The notes under the pieces are model-generated. The model saw only the letters and a list, made by a program, of their open reading frames with translations. It made no database searches and was not told where the DNA came from. A stretch of DNA of 64,000 bases from Prevotella melaninogenica (GTDB lineage: Bacteria > Bacteroidota > Bacteroidia > Bacteroidales > Bacteroidaceae): positions 1-64,000 of the forward strand of contig NZ_CP072359.1 of the NCBI RefSeq assembly GCF_018128065.1, in the 5' to 3' direction. Numbering within the stretch: the stretch's first letter is position 1; each line of letters begins with the position of its first letter. A program made the position numbers and the translations under genes. Positions 47,049 through 57,257 of this stretch are shown one piece after another.

Positions 47049-47200
47049 AACTAAAATTCCTATCATTCCTATCATTTGTATTAGGCACTTAACTTGTTAT
47101 AATAAAGCAAGATACACTAAATGTTAAAAGTGACAGCAAACTAATATAAAACTATTCTTTCGTTATCCATAATAATATCTCTCTTATCTGAGAATACTTA
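47049..47200 (+). repeat. Dispersed intergenic repeat, family A, copy 3
   Basis: TTCCTATCATTCCTATCAT, TAACTTGTTATAATAA, AAATGTTAAAAGTGACAGC, ATATAAAACTATTCTTTCG in the same order as 10024-10175. Directly joined to the ISAon1 fragment. The remaining spacer to 47264 shows nothing else. Confidence 0.6.
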
Positions 47201-47264
47201 CTTTAGCTATGTAATTCCCACAATTAGCTTCCACCCATTAGACAAAGCTTGTACCGAGCGTAAG

Positions 47265-47294
47265 CAAAAAAGCACCTCCTTGCGGAGGTGCCTT
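47265..47294 (-). terminator. Terminator of rny
   Basis: AAGGCACCTCC/GGAGGTGCTT stem around GCAA; on the minus strand it is followed by TTTTTGCTT, right after the RNase Y stop. Confidence 0.8.
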
Positions 47295-47322
47295 CTATAA
47301 CAACTCAAATAAAAATCAAAGT

Positions 47323-48864
47323 TTACTTTGCATAAGCAACAGAACGGATTTCACGAATTACCGTAATCTTAACTTGACCAGGGTAAGTCATCTCATTCTG
47401 TATCTTCTCTGCGATTTCTGAGCTGAGCTTCTCGCTTTCAATATCATCCATCTTGTCTGCACCAACAATGACACGAAGCTCACGACCAGCCTGAATAGCA
47501 TAAGTCTTGGTTACACCTGGATAACTCATTGCAATTGCTTCAAGATCGTTCAGACGCTTGATATAAGCTTCCACAATCTCTCGGCGAGCACCTGGTCGAG
47601 CACCAGAGATAGCATCACAGACCTGTACTATTGGAGCAAGAAGTGTAGTCATCTCCACTTCATCATGGTGAGCTGCGATAGCATTACAGATATCTGGTTT
47701 CTCCTTATATTTCTCTGCTATCTTACCACCATAAAGTGCATGTGGTAAGTCAGTCTCTTCATCTGGAACCTTACCAATATCATGCAACAATCCTGCACGC
47801 TTTGCCTTTTTGGGATTCAATCCTAATTCGCTTGCCATAACCGCACAGAGATTTGCTGTTTCACGGGCATGCTGCAAAAGATTCTGTCCGTATGATGAAC
47901 GATACTTCATCTTACCTATAATACGAATCAACTCTGGATGAAGACCATGAATACCAAGGTCAATAGCAGTGCGTTTACCAGTTTCAATAATCTCATTATC
48001 AAGCTGCTTCTTAACCTTAGCAACAACTTCCTCAATACGAGCTGGATGAATACGTCCATCAGCAACAAGCTGATGAAGAGCTAAACGACAAATCTCACGA
48101 CGTACAGGATCAAAAGCTGAGATAACAATAGCTTCTGGCGTATCATCTACAACAATCTCTACACCTGTTGCCGCCTCTAAAGCACGGATATTACGACCTT
48201 CACGACCGATAATACGTCCCTTCACCTCGTCGCTGTCAATATGAAAAACACTTACAGAGTTTTCAATAGCAGTTTCTGTAGCAACACGTTGGATAGTCTG
48301 TATAACAATTCGTTTTGCCTGTTGATTAGCATTAAGCTTTGCCTCATCTACTATTTCATTAATATATGATGCAGCATCCAGTTTCGCTTTATCCTTCAAA
48401 CTTTCAATCAAACGCTTTTTTGCTTCTTCTGAGCTAAGACCTGAGAGTTCCTCAAGTTTCATTCGCTCTTGCTCTTGCATTTTCTCAAGATCTTGTTGCT
48501 TAATCTGCAGTAATTTCTTCTCATTATCAACACGCTGTTGCTGCTGATCTACATCCTGCTTACGACGATTAATTTCTTCCTGACGCTGATTCAATGCAAC
48601 TTCACGCTGCTTCAATCGGTTTTCACCTTGTTGTATCTTCAACGTACGCTGTTGAACTTCTTTCTCAAGTTCACTTTTCTTGTTCAAAAACTTCTCTTTA
48701 ACCTCAAGAAGTTTCTTTTCTTTAATTACCTCTGCAGCTTTCTCCGCTTTATCCATTGTATCTTTGTATTTTCCTGTTAAGATATAACGGAAAATAGCAA
48801 ATCCACCAGCACATCCAGCCGAAAGGCATACCACAGCTATTATAACTGTTACTATTGGACTCAT
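47323..48864 (-). CDS. rny: Ribonuclease Y
   Basis: Membrane-anchored endoribonuclease that initiates mRNA decay. The 513-residue protein has an N-terminal helix ([22 protein letters not shown]), a long coiled coil (about 35-190, rich in Glu, Gln and Lys), a KH domain (about 205-270, [15 protein letters not shown]) and an HD domain (about 330-425, [12 protein letters not shown]). Length and order are typical. It is the last gene of a minus-strand group beginning at 50196. Confidence 0.96.
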   Translation of the reverse strand: MSPIVTVIIAVVCLSAGCAGGFAIFRYILTGKYKDTMDKAEKAAEVIKEKKLLEVKEKFLNKKSELEKEVQQRTLKIQQGENRLKQREVALNQRQEEINRRKQDVDQQQQRVDNEKKLLQIKQQDLEKMQEQERMKLEELSGLSSEEAKKRLIESLKDKAKLDAASYINEIVDEAKLNANQQAKRIVIQTIQRVATETAIENSVSVFHIDSDEVKGRIIGREGRNIRALEAATGVEIVVDDTPEAIVISAFDPVRREICRLALHQLVADGRIHPARIEEVVAKVKKQLDNEIIETGKRTAIDLGIHGLHPELIRIIGKMKYRSSYGQNLLQHARETANLCAVMASELGLNPKKAKRAGLLHDIGKVPDEETDLPHALYGGKIAEKYKEKPDICNAIAAHHDEVEMTTLLAPIVQVCDAISGARPGARREIVEAYIKRLNDLEAIAMSYPGVTKTYAIQAGRELRVIVGADKMDDIESEKLSSEIAEKIQNEMTYPGQVKITVIREIRSVAYAK

Positions 48865-48902
48865 TGATTCTATTTATGATTTAAATTAAATATTCTCACT
48901 TA

Positions 48903-49193
48903 TTACTTCAGTGCATCTTCAATTTCTGAAGTGAGTTTACTGAGAATATCATTAAATGGAGCCGTATCATTACGTGCACTTTCTTTCTTATATCGCAATG
49001 CTATATCTAACATTGCCATATATATAATATCCTTATCCCCCTTCTTACCCTTAAAAAGAGTTGAATAAGTATTAATTGTGTCGGTAATAAGCTTGGCTGC
49101 CGAACGATAATACTCCTCATCCTCTCGTGGGACGTTTACCGAAAGTTCTGCATCATAGACATGCAATCTTATATGTAGCTTATCGTCTGCCAT
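48903..49193 (-). CDS. zapA: Cell division protein ZapA
   Basis: A 96-residue FtsZ-ring stabiliser. The N-terminal beta-hairpin region (KLHIRLHVYDAELSVNVPREDEEYYRSAAKLI) and the C-terminal coiled coil match ZapA of Bacteroidetes. It is followed after 38 bp by rny and preceded by a 97-aa coiled-coil gene with only 11 bp between. Confidence 0.85.
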   Translation of the reverse strand: MADDKLHIRLHVYDAELSVNVPREDEEYYRSAAKLITDTINTYSTLFKGKKGDKDIIYMAMLDIALRYKKESARNDTAPFNDILSKLTSEIEDALK

Positions 49194-49204
49194 TATATTC
49201 TGTT

Positions 49205-49498
49205 TTATTTCTCACTTAGAAGTGTAATACACTTATTTACATCTCGGATAAGTTTGGCAACACGCTTTTGTGCAGTTTCCATATCTCCATCCGTAACTTC
49301 AAGCATTTTGGCCATCTTCAACGAGTTATAATCAGCTTCTGCTTGAGACAACTTCTCTTGCAGCTGCTTTATCTCCTGCTCACGCTGATCGACAAGCGCA
49401 TACAACTCGTCATTCTCATTCTTCAGTGCTTCGTACTGAAGAATCATCTGACGGACACGTGTCGCAAACGTATTCAGGACCTTCTCATTTGAATTCAT
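49205..49498 (-). CDS. Small coiled-coil protein upstream of zapA
   Basis: A 97-residue, almost entirely helical protein (MILQYEALKNENDELYALVD, EQEIKQLQEKLSQAEADYNS) with an abcdefg leucine pattern throughout. No signal peptide. Its position directly before zapA (11 bp) suggests a divisome-related partner, like a ZapB analogue; this is inference from context and coiled-coil character. Family not recognised. Confidence 0.75.
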   Translation of the reverse strand: MNSNEKVLNTFATRVRQMILQYEALKNENDELYALVDQREQEIKQLQEKLSQAEADYNSLKMAKMLEVTDGDMETAQKRVAKLIRDVNKCITLLSEK

Positions 49499-49563
49499 AG
49501 CTAATCTATTAGTTTGGCTACAAAATTACATTAAAGTTTTTATTTAAGCAAATATATACCTAA

Positions 49564-50196
49564 TTATTTTGACTCAGCTTTCTCTGCTGGTTTTGGTTCT
49601 TTCTTAGCAAGCGACACAACTTTATAAATAAAGTCTGTTGTCCACTTACGACTGAATCCAAGACGCTGATTATACTGACGAACTGACATCACAGCCTTTA
49701 TAACACCAGGATCAGAGAAACTGTTTTTATCGTAAATATCATTTACCGTTTTCTCTGTCATTGTATAGATAGCTTTCCGAAAAAAGCCTGGGACACGCAA
49801 CTTAAACTTCATTAAGTTACCTACCAACATCATTAATTCTTGTGTGAATCCTTGGAACTGATAAAGATAAGGTTGGATATCTTGCATCTTCTTACAATTC
49901 TTTTTGATGCTTGCATCTATCTCGTCAAAGAAGTTATCATCGACATTATAAATATTTTTCATGGTCTTGCGTACGCTCGCTTTTTCACCAAGACCTAACT
50001 TGTTATTCAATGTTGGAACACGGAATGTTTGCTTATATGTACGAAGATCTGGAAGCATTGCTAAATTATTGATACCCAAACGAGTTGCAAGTACTGCCTG
50101 AAAATAAACTCGAACAAGTGTCATATAGTCCCCCATACCACCAGCCTTAGACTGTGTGGCATCATTCTTTCCAAAGAGTTTCGATAAGAATCCCAT
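49564..50196 (-). CDS. Conserved hypothetical protein (210 aa)
   Basis: A basic, soluble, largely helical protein starting MGFLSKLFGKNDATQSKAGG, with a central FTQELMMLVGNLMKFKLRVPGF and a Lys/Glu-rich C-terminus. No domain recognised by eye. It stands 66 bp upstream of the coiled-coil-zapA-rny group on the same strand. The N-terminal MGFLSKLFGK amphipathic stretch might tether it to a membrane. Confidence 0.7.
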   Translation of the reverse strand: MGFLSKLFGKNDATQSKAGGMGDYMTLVRVYFQAVLATRLGINNLAMLPDLRTYKQTFRVPTLNNKLGLGEKASVRKTMKNIYNVDDNFFDEIDASIKKNCKKMQDIQPYLYQFQGFTQELMMLVGNLMKFKLRVPGFFRKAIYTMTEKTVNDIYDKNSFSDPGVIKAVMSVRQYNQRLGFSRKWTTDFIYKVVSLAKKEPKPAEKAESK

Positions 50197-50335
50197 ATCT
50201 TTTGTTTAAAGTTTTAAAGTTATTAAGTCGAACTTATATTATTTTTTCGATTGCAAAGTTAATAAAAAAACATGAAAATCACCTATTAAATAAATGATTT
50301 CTCATTTTCACAGCTTTTAATTAAATTAAATTTAT

Positions 50336-50343
50336 TACCTTTG
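50336..50343 (+). promoter_or_regulatory. -7 box before the rfbA region
   Basis: TACCTTTG followed by CA, in the divergent spacer between the 210-aa gene and rfbA. Confidence 0.5.
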
Positions 50344-50367
50344 CAATCAAGATATGCAATATTGCAA

Positions 50368-50532
50368 ATGAAAGCGTGTAACGACAAATACTTAACGAAA
50401 GGATTGGTTGTTCTCAAAGACTTGGTCATTTTGAGTATGCTCCTATTGCTGCCTATGTTTACATTTACAGAATATAAGGCAGAACATATCCATAGGAATT
50501 TAACGCTTAAACATATAAGCAATAACTACTAA
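50368..50532 (+). CDS. Possible small membrane protein before rfbA
   Basis: A 54-codon frame ([20 protein letters not shown]...) with one hydrophobic segment ([20 protein letters not shown]) and a polar C-terminus. It is transcribed from the -7 box at 50336 and ends 29 bp before rfbA. The helix resembles the first membrane segment of sugar-phosphate transferases that start polysaccharide synthesis, so it may be a truncated relic or a genuine small protein. Confidence 0.35.
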   Translation: MKACNDKYLTKGLVVLKDLVILSMLLLLPMFTFTEYKAEHIHRNLTLKHISNNY

Positions 50533-50561
50533 TAAAAAAACAAATATCAAACCATACTATT

Positions 50562-51443
50562 ATGAAAGGAATAGTTCTCGCAGGCGGTTCTGGCACACGT
50601 CTCTACCCTATTACCAAAGGTATAAGCAAACAACTCATCCCTATTTACGACAAGCCAATGATTTACTATCCAGTATCCGTATTAATGCTGGCTGGAATTA
50701 AAGAGATTTTGATTATCTCTACGCCATTTGACTTACCTGGCTTCAAACGCCTATTAGGAGACGGGAGTAGTTTTGGAGTGCATTTTGAATATGAAGAGCA
50801 GCCTTCACCAGATGGATTGGCACAGGCTTTTATTATTGGCGAAGAATTTATTGGCAATGATTCAGTATGCTTAGTTTTAGGAGATAACATTTTTTATGGA
50901 GCAGGTTTTAGTTCCTTGCTGCGTAATAGCGTACAGCTGGCAGAAAAAGAAAACAAGGCAACTGTCTTTGGTTATTACGTAAATGATCCTGAGAGATATG
51001 GAGTAGCTGAGTTTGATGAGACAGGAAAATGTCTTAGTATAGAAGAAAAGCCCGAGCATCCAAAGAGCAACTATGCTGTTGTAGGACTTTACTTCTATCC
51101 AAATAGTGTCGTTGAAATTGCAAAAAACATTAAACCATCCCCACGAGGAGAATTAGAGATAACAACAGTTAACCAATGTTATCTAAAACAAGATAATTTA
51201 ATGGTACAAACTCTTCAGCGTGGTTTTGCTTGGCTTGACACAGGTACACATGACAGTTTGGCAGAGGCAAGTACATTTATAGAATGTATTGAGAAACGCC
51301 AAGGACTTAAGGTTGCATGCTTAGAAGAAATAGCATATAAGAAAGGTTGGATAACTTCAGAGAAACTATGGGAAGAAGCACAACCAATGACTAAGAACAA
51401 CTATGGTAAATATCTGCTTCAACTCATTGAGGAGAAAAAGTAA
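50562..51443 (+). CDS. rfbA: Glucose-1-phosphate thymidylyltransferase
   Basis: Makes dTDP-glucose, the first step towards dTDP-rhamnose for surface polysaccharides. The 293-residue protein shows [31 protein letters not shown] (nucleotide-binding loop), VLGDNIFYG (metal Asp) and [19 protein letters not shown], typical RmlA. The other rml genes are not in the window. It is followed by wzc after 41 bp. Confidence 0.95.
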   Translation: MKGIVLAGGSGTRLYPITKGISKQLIPIYDKPMIYYPVSVLMLAGIKEILIISTPFDLPGFKRLLGDGSSFGVHFEYEEQPSPDGLAQAFIIGEEFIGNDSVCLVLGDNIFYGAGFSSLLRNSVQLAEKENKATVFGYYVNDPERYGVAEFDETGKCLSIEEKPEHPKSNYAVVGLYFYPNSVVEIAKNIKPSPRGELEITTVNQCYLKQDNLMVQTLQRGFAWLDTGTHDSLAEASTFIECIEKRQGLKVACLEEIAYKKGWITSEKLWEEAQPMTKNNYGKYLLQLIEEKK

Positions 51444-51484
51444 GACAAGAAATCTTTTACTGAATAATAAGAAAATTAATAAAT

Positions 51485-53997
51485 ATGGAAGAAACAACTA
51501 AATTAGAACAAGGGAAAGAACAGGAAGTACACGAAGAAAACTCCTCCTTTGACTTTGTCGCTCTGTATCGAACCGTTGTTCTTAACTGGTACTGGTTCGT
51601 TCTGTCATTGATTATCTTTGGTAGTTTAGGTGCTATCTATCTCAGATATACCACACCAATGTATCAATCAACTGCAAAATTACTTATCAAAGACGAAAGT
51701 AATAGCAGTAGACGTGGACAATCATTGCAGAATATGTCAAACCTTGGTATCATTTCAAATTCAACAGGTATTGACAATGAGATGGAGATTCTTACATCTC
51801 ATTCTATTGCAGAGGATGCTATTAGAGACTTAAAATTATATGTTAACTACTCAACAAAGGGAAGAGTCAAGGATGTTATCCTCTATCGTAATCAGCCTCT
51901 TAATATTGATGTTGACCAAGCTCATCTTGAAAGATTGAATGCCCCTATTAACTTGACCATTACAAAAGACAGCTTGACATATACTGTTAATGGAACTTAT
52001 TATGTACCAACTAACGATAATTCAAGTGAAGGGCCTTATTCTATCAATAGAAAGTTTACAAGCCTTCCTGCAACAATAGCAACCCGTGCTGGTATTATTA
52101 CTATCAGTGCTCACAACGGATATGCAATGAGAAGTGCACAAGTTCTTAATGTTAGCATTCTTTCACCAAGAATGGAATCTGACAAGTATGTGAGTGAACT
52201 TCAGGTTGCACAAACAGCAAAATCAACTTCAATTGCACAGTTACAGCTTACTGACGAGGTTCCACAGCGCTCTCTTGATTATCTCAAGCAGTTAGCAATA
52301 GTATACAACCGTCAGGCAAACGAGGACAAAAATACTATTGCGCTTCGTACAGATAAATTTATTAACGACCGTTTAGGTAAGATTAATGCGGAACTCGGCA
52401 AGACTGAAGGAGCTTTACAGAGCTATAAACAGAAGAATGGCATTGTTGAATTGAAGATGAATGCTGGTAATTCTGTTGCCAATCAGAATAACTCTGAATT
52501 AAAACTTGCCGATGTAGAAACACAGATAGAATTATTTAATACGATTGCACGAGAGGTCGAAAGTTCATCTCGTAATCTATCTCAAGTGATTCCATCTAAT
52601 GTTGGTTTGGATGACCAGAGTTCTACTTCTCTGATTAATAAATACAACGAATTAGTACTTGAACGCAATCGATTGCTCCGCAGTGCATCAGAAAGCTCTC
52701 CTGTTGTAGAACCACTTACAGCTCAGATTCGAGAGTTAAATGGTAACATCCGTCGTGCTATTTCAGCTGCTCGTCAAAACTTACAGATTCAGCGTGATGC
52801 CGTTTCAGCACAGGTTAATAAATTCAATGGGCAGGTTGCTGAGACTCCACAGCAGGAACGTATGCTGACACAGATTGATCGTCAGCAGGAGGTTAAGTCT
52901 GGACTTTACCTTATGTTGCTTCAAAAACGTGAGGAAAACAATATTTCTTTGGCCGCAACAGCCGATAAGGGTAAGCTTATTGATGACCCACAGCTAATTG
53001 GTAAGATTAGCCCTAAGTCAACAACAATTATGCTTATTGCATTGATTATTGGTTTGCTTATCCCTGTATTAGTAATCTTTATTCTTCAATTCTTCCGCTA
53101 TAAGATTGAAGGTCATGATGATGTTGCACGCCTTACTAAATTACCAATCATTGCTGACGTTGCTGTTGCAAGTAACAAGGCGAAGGGAAAAGCTGACATC
53201 GTTGTACATGAAATCAGAACAACCAAATGGAGGAAATCTTCCGTTCAATGCGTACCAACCTTCAATTTATGCTGAAGGAAGGAGAGAAGGTTATTCTCTT
53301 CACTTCATCTACATCTGGTGAAGGTAAGACCTTTAACGCTGCTAACCTATCAGTAAGTTTTGGTCTCTTAGGTAAGAAAGTTATTCTGGTTGGTCTTGAT
53401 ATTCGTCGTCCACGTTTGGCCGAACTTTTCGGAATCAATGATCACAAGCATGGTATTACAAATCTTCTTGTTAAGGATAATCCAACTGCAGAAGATTTAC
53501 AGGAACAGATTTTGCCTTCAGGAGTTAACAAAAACTTGGACCTCCTTATGGCCGGTCCTATCCCACCAAACCCTACAGAGCTTATTGCTCGTAAATCATT
53601 AGAGATTATTATTAATCTCTTGAAAGAGAAGTATGATTATATCATGATTGATACTGCTCCAGTAGGTTTGGTTACGGATACTCTTCAGATTGCACGTGTT
53701 GCAGATGCATCTATTTATATGTGTCGTGCAGACTATACACCAAAGTCAAGCTTCAACTTGATTAATGCTCTTGCAAACGAGAAGAAGTTCCCTAACATGG
53801 CTATTGTTCTTAATGGTATCGACATGTCGAAGAGAAAGTATAGCTATTACTACGGATATGGTGGTTATGGTAAGTACGGTAGGTATGGTAAAGCAAGCTA
53901 TGGTACAAGCTATGGACAGTATGGGAACTATGGCAACTACGGTAACTATACTAACAGTCACTATGGTAATAAGAATGACAACTCTGTAAAGAGATAA
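51485..53997 (+). pseudogene. wzc: Wzc-type chain-length determinant and tyrosine kinase, frameshifted
   Basis: Inner-membrane protein controlling export and length of capsule or exopolysaccharide. The first frame (596 aa) has the Wzz region: one helix near residues 35-55, a long periplasmic coiled coil and a second helix near 515-535. The second frame (53227-53997) is the BY-kinase: Walker A SSTSGEGKTFNAAN, Walker A' VGLDIRRPR, Walker B YIMIDTAP and a Tyr-rich tail (YSYYYGYGGYGKYGRYG). They join if one A is restored at about 53211 (HENQNNQMEEIFRSMR), giving 837 aa. Confidence 0.9.
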
Positions 53998-54030
53998 AAT
54001 CTAAAACAAGAGAATAATTCTAAAGATACA

Positions 54031-54456
54031 ATGATTATTGCAGTTGACTTCGATGGAACCATCGTAGAACATAAATATCCTAAAATCGGTAGCGAAATCC
54101 CCTTTGCTACCGATACGCTTAAAATGCTGATAAAAGACGGTCACCAACTCATCTTATGGAGTGTCAGGGAAGGCGAATTACTCCAAGAAGCTGTTGATTG
54201 GTGTCATGAACGTGGTGTAGACTTTTGGGCTGTAAACAAAGACTATCCTGAAGAGGAAAAAGAGAAGAACAATCATTTTTCCAGAAAGCTAAAGGTAGAA
54301 ATTTTTATTGACGATCGTAATCTTGGTGGTCTACCTGATTGGGGAACAATCTACCAAATGATTACCAACAATGAAACATGGGAAAGCCGTAACTTTGCAC
54401 ATCGTTCATTTGAAGAACATGAACCACCTAAGAAAAAACATTGGTGGAATTTCTAA
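54031..54456 (+). CDS. Small HAD-like hydrolase
   Basis: A 141-residue protein starting MIIAVDFDGTIVEHKYPKIG. Motif I DFDGT (nucleophile Asp6) is clear, and SVREGELLQEAVDWC plus FIDDRNLGG resemble motifs II and III of a minimal cap-less HAD phosphatase. Similar small proteins exist in Bacteroides; substrate unknown. It follows wzc by 33 bp and may share its transcript. Confidence 0.8.
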   Translation: MIIAVDFDGTIVEHKYPKIGSEIPFATDTLKMLIKDGHQLILWSVREGELLQEAVDWCHERGVDFWAVNKDYPEEEKEKNNHFSRKLKVEIFIDDRNLGGLPDWGTIYQMITNNETWESRNFAHRSFEEHEPPKKKHWWNF

Positions 54457-54458
54457 TA

Positions 54459-54501
54459 GAATAGGAGGTTAATACTAATAATAGGTATTAACCTCCTATT
54501 C
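54459..54501 (+). terminator. Terminator after the rfbA-wzc-HAD genes
   Basis: GAATAGGAGGTTAATAC/GTATTAACCTCCTATTC perfect 17-bp stem around a short loop. Confidence 0.8.
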
Positions 54502-54602
54502 ATATTTAACCGTTCTCTATCACTATCATGCATAACGTTCGACATACACCGATCTACACTTGCATCCATTAAAACAATGTTCATGCAAAGCGTACATTAT
54601 AA

Positions 54603-54637
54603 AGAATGCACTTAAACTCATAGAGCAAGTGCATTCT
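54603..54637. terminator. Terminator of the 37-aa mini-gene
   Basis: AGAATGCACTT (54603-54613) pairs with AAGTGCATTCT (54627-54637). On the minus strand it follows the stop codon of the mini-gene by about 40 bases. Confidence 0.65.
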
Positions 54638-54677
54638 AAAATCAGTTATAAAATATATGTTCTAATATTCATACAAC

Positions 54678-54791
54678 TTAGTTGTACCAAATTTCCCCAC
54701 CAAGTGTTTGATTCACATCGGTGCGGTCTTGACTGTTTTGGTTCTCGAAGTCGTAATCTTCAAAGAATCCCTGTGTTTTGTTCTCCTTCAT
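54678..54791 (-). CDS. 37-aa small protein, independent transcription unit
   Basis: ATG at 54789-54791 is preceded eight bases away by AGGAGG (complement of 54800-54805). The 37-residue product is acidic and rich in Asn and Gln (MKENKTQGFFEDYDFENQNS, then QTLGGEIWYN), with no signal peptide, Cys or membrane helix. A good promoter and a hairpin terminator bracket it. It resembles the 39-aa gene at 1891 in size, acidic composition, Tyr-Asn C-terminus and gene architecture, though not in alignable sequence. Family unknown; lies next to a phosphopantetheinyl transferase gene on the same strand but is not part of it. Confidence 0.5.
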   Translation of the reverse strand: MKENKTQGFFEDYDFENQNSQDRTDVNQTLGGEIWYN

Positions 54792-54858
54792 GTTTATTGC
54801 CTCCTGTAAATTAGATCAATTGGTAAATATATTATTGTTATCCGCTAAATGGCTGATA

Positions 54859-54889
54859 CAAATATAAGCAAAATGAAAATAAAAAGCAA
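54859..54889 (-). promoter_or_regulatory. Promoter of the 37-aa mini-gene
   Basis: On the minus strand TTG (complement of 54887-54889) and TATATTTG (complement of 54859-54866) are separated by 20 bases, a consensus arrangement. The leader is about 60 bases. Confidence 0.6.
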
Positions 54890-55013
54890 GTTAAAAGGTA
54901 AAAACAATTGATTATTTAAATATTTTTTACCACATAATCATTATTTTTGTAATATAAAATGCATCTTTAATCACACATGCAATTATACTCCACAAAGTTA
55001 TACAAGAAAAACT

Positions 55014-55520
55014 TTAACACCAAGTATAAGTCAGAATATACTTTGAATTACATTCGCATTTGAATTCAATCGTTTTATCACGCTTTAGATTGGTTGCTAA
55101 TCTTAAATATGGATCTACTTTGATATCCTTTAAAGCCAAATGTTCAGAAGAATAAAGCTTATACATAGTTTCCTTAGCACACCAAGCTATAAGCTTATCT
55201 GTTGTATCTGTAAAATCTTCTTCATCTCTCAGAAAACGAGATGAAATACGATTTACCCTATCCGAAACATATTCGATATCAACTCCTACTTCATACTCAC
55301 GAGAGATGATAACAGCTACATAACCAATTGTATGAGAGATACTAATATGATAATCTTTTATAATTGGTTTACCATCCTCATTATGTTCTAACAAAGGTTT
55401 ATAACCTAACATCTTTGTTAGAAGACAATACACTCCCTCTTTCTCCGCCTGTCGTCCTTTTTTAATCTCCAACAAACCGAGTGTTACTCCTCCCTCTGCA
55501 TCACTCGTTATTCGTACCAC
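55014..55520 (-). CDS. 4'-phosphopantetheinyl transferase
   Basis: Transfers phosphopantetheine from CoA to carrier proteins. The 168-residue protein has the family signatures ISISHTIGYVAVIIS, VGVDIEYVSDRVNRI (metal Asp and Glu) and the FxxxxEAWxxKE-type motif in WCAKETMYKLYSSEHL. It resembles the short AcpS/Sfp-like group of Bacteroidetes. It overlaps gldE by 20 bases, so translation is probably coupled. Confidence 0.87.
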   Translation of the reverse strand: MVRITSDAEGGVTLGLLEIKKGRQAEKEGVYCLLTKMLGYKPLLEHNEDGKPIIKDYHISISHTIGYVAVIISREYEVGVDIEYVSDRVNRISSRFLRDEEDFTDTTDKLIAWCAKETMYKLYSSEHLALKDIKVDPYLRLATNLKRDKTIEFKCECNSKYILTYTWC

Positions 55521-56820
55521 AGACCGTAACTTTTACTTTACTAATACGACGTTCTTCAATGGCTAAGATCTCAAATTTATAGTTCTTATATTTCAGTATT
55601 TCGTGTATAGCAGGAAAATCACCTTTAATTTCTAAAAGTAAGCCTGCAAGAGAATCAGCATCACCTTCAATCTCATCAAACTCATCATCAGGCAGATTTA
55701 AAATCTTTAAGAAATCTTTTAAGAGAGTTTTCCCTTCAAAGAGATAGGTATTAGAGCCTAACTTGGAATAGTTATGTTCCTCTTCATCAAACTCATCATT
55801 AATCTCGCCCACAATTTCTTCAAGAATATCTTCCAATGTTACAATACCACTCGTACCCCCAAATTCATCAACTACAATAGCTATATGAACTTTATTTTCT
55901 TGGAAATCACGTAAAAGGTCATCAATCTTCTTTGTCTCTGGAACAAAGTAAGGTGGACGAATCAAGCTCTGCCATCTAAAACTTGTTGGTTTCGACAGAT
56001 GAGGCAAAAGATCTTTAATATAAAGTACACCACGAATATTATCTTGATTATCTTGATAAACAGGTATTCGAGAATAATTATTATCAACTATGCACTTCAG
56101 AACATCTTCATACGAGCAACTGATATTTAAGTCTACAATGTCTTGACGAGAGGTCATCACTTCTTTTGCCGTTTCGTCACCAAAACGGATAATACCTTGG
56201 AGCATTCCCTGCTCATCTTTAATATCATTCTTATCCGTCAGTTCCAAAGCCTGCTCAAGGTCATCAACAGATAACTGACGGGATTCCTTTTGAACCACTT
56301 TCTCCGCAAAAGCACCGCTTTTCAATAGTATAGTTTCAATAGGCCAAAATAATCTACGAAAAAAAACAATACCCTTAACAGCATTTCTACAGAATGCTAA
56401 TGGGTTTCTTCTACTATAAACCTTCGGAATAATCTCACCAAAGAGTAAAAGAAGAAATGTCAAAAGAATAGTAACACAAATAAACTGCAACCATTCTTCA
56501 CCAAATGTAAATAAGCTGGAAAAGATATAATTACACAGCATGATAATAGCAACGTTGACAAGGTTATTCGTTATAAGAATTGTTGCCAAAGTACGTTCAC
56601 TATCATCTTTTAGCTGTTGGATAAGTTTGTCTGAAGCATTTTTATCTGGATCAAGTGACTCTATATCTGTTGGAGAAAGACTAAAAAAAGCTATCTCCGA
56701 AGCACTTGCAAACGCTGACAAAAATAGTAGGGAGACCGCCAATAGAAACGCAATGATAACACTGAATTCTATCGGATTAACGCTTACATAAGAAGAAAAA
56801 TCTACTAAAAAACTATCCAT
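55501..56820 (-). CDS. gldE: GldE/CorC-family transporter-associated protein
   Basis: Membrane protein of the HlyC/CorC family. A CNNM (DUF21) domain with about four helices occupies residues 10-190, two CBS domains follow (about 210-330), and a CorC_HlyC domain is at the C-terminus (VDEFGGTSGIVTLEDILEEIVGEI). In Bacteroidetes this is named GldE, linked to gliding in gliding species and probably to Mg or metal handling elsewhere; the organism is likely non-gliding. Its start overlaps the ssb stop by one base. Confidence 0.88.
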   Translation of the reverse strand: MDSFLVDFSSYVSVNPIEFSVIIAFLLAVSLLFLSAFASASEIAFFSLSPTDIESLDPDKNASDKLIQQLKDDSERTLATILITNNLVNVAIIMLCNYIFSSLFTFGEEWLQFICVTILLTFLLLLFGEIIPKVYSRRNPLAFCRNAVKGIVFFRRLFWPIETILLKSGAFAEKVVQKESRQLSVDDLEQALELTDKNDIKDEQGMLQGIIRFGDETAKEVMTSRQDIVDLNISCSYEDVLKCIVDNNYSRIPVYQDNQDNIRGVLYIKDLLPHLSKPTSFRWQSLIRPPYFVPETKKIDDLLRDFQENKVHIAIVVDEFGGTSGIVTLEDILEEIVGEINDEFDEEEHNYSKLGSNTYLFEGKTLLKDFLKILNLPDDEFDEIEGDADSLAGLLLEIKGDFPAIHEILKYKNYKFEILAIEERRISKVKVTVCGTNNE

Positions 56821-57227
56821 TAAAAAGGTAAATTAGATTTATCTGCAGCTTCAGTCGAACCATCTTCTACTTTCGCTCCAGATACACTCTCGATTTTACG
56901 AGAAGCAGAAAGCCATTCAAGGTTATCGCCATAAATCTCTGTAATATGACGTTGCACACCTTTCTTATCATCATAAGTACGATAACGTACACGTCCCTCA
57001 ATATAAAGTTTATCTCCTTTATGAATATATTTCTCAGCATACTTAGCCAAGGCTTTAAACAGAACAATATTATGCCAATCAGTATGATCGGGTACAGTTG
57101 TACCATTGGGAAGCGTATATCCACGCTCCGTTGTAGCCAAAGTAAACGAGGCAACACATTGGTCAGCCTCATAGTACTTTATATTTGGCTCACGACCAAC
57201 ATTACCAATCAACATTACTTTATTCAT
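56820..57227 (-). CDS. ssb: Single-stranded DNA-binding protein
   Basis: Binds and protects ssDNA during replication and repair. From the ATG at 57227 the 135-residue protein begins MNKVMLIGNVGREPNIKYYE, with the OB-fold pattern SFTLATTERGY and a C-terminal LPF tip that recruits partners. A longer frame begins at 57251 but adds eight unconserved residues. ssb-gldE-PPTase is an overlapping, probably coupled, group. Confidence 0.95.
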   Translation of the reverse strand: MNKVMLIGNVGREPNIKYYEADQCVASFTLATTERGYTLPNGTTVPDHTDWHNIVLFKALAKYAEKYIHKGDKLYIEGRVRYRTYDDKKGVQRHITEIYGDNLEWLSASRKIESVSGAKVEDGSTEAADKSNLPF

Positions 57228-57257
57228 AAGAAAATAACAACACAAAGGCATGTGAAA

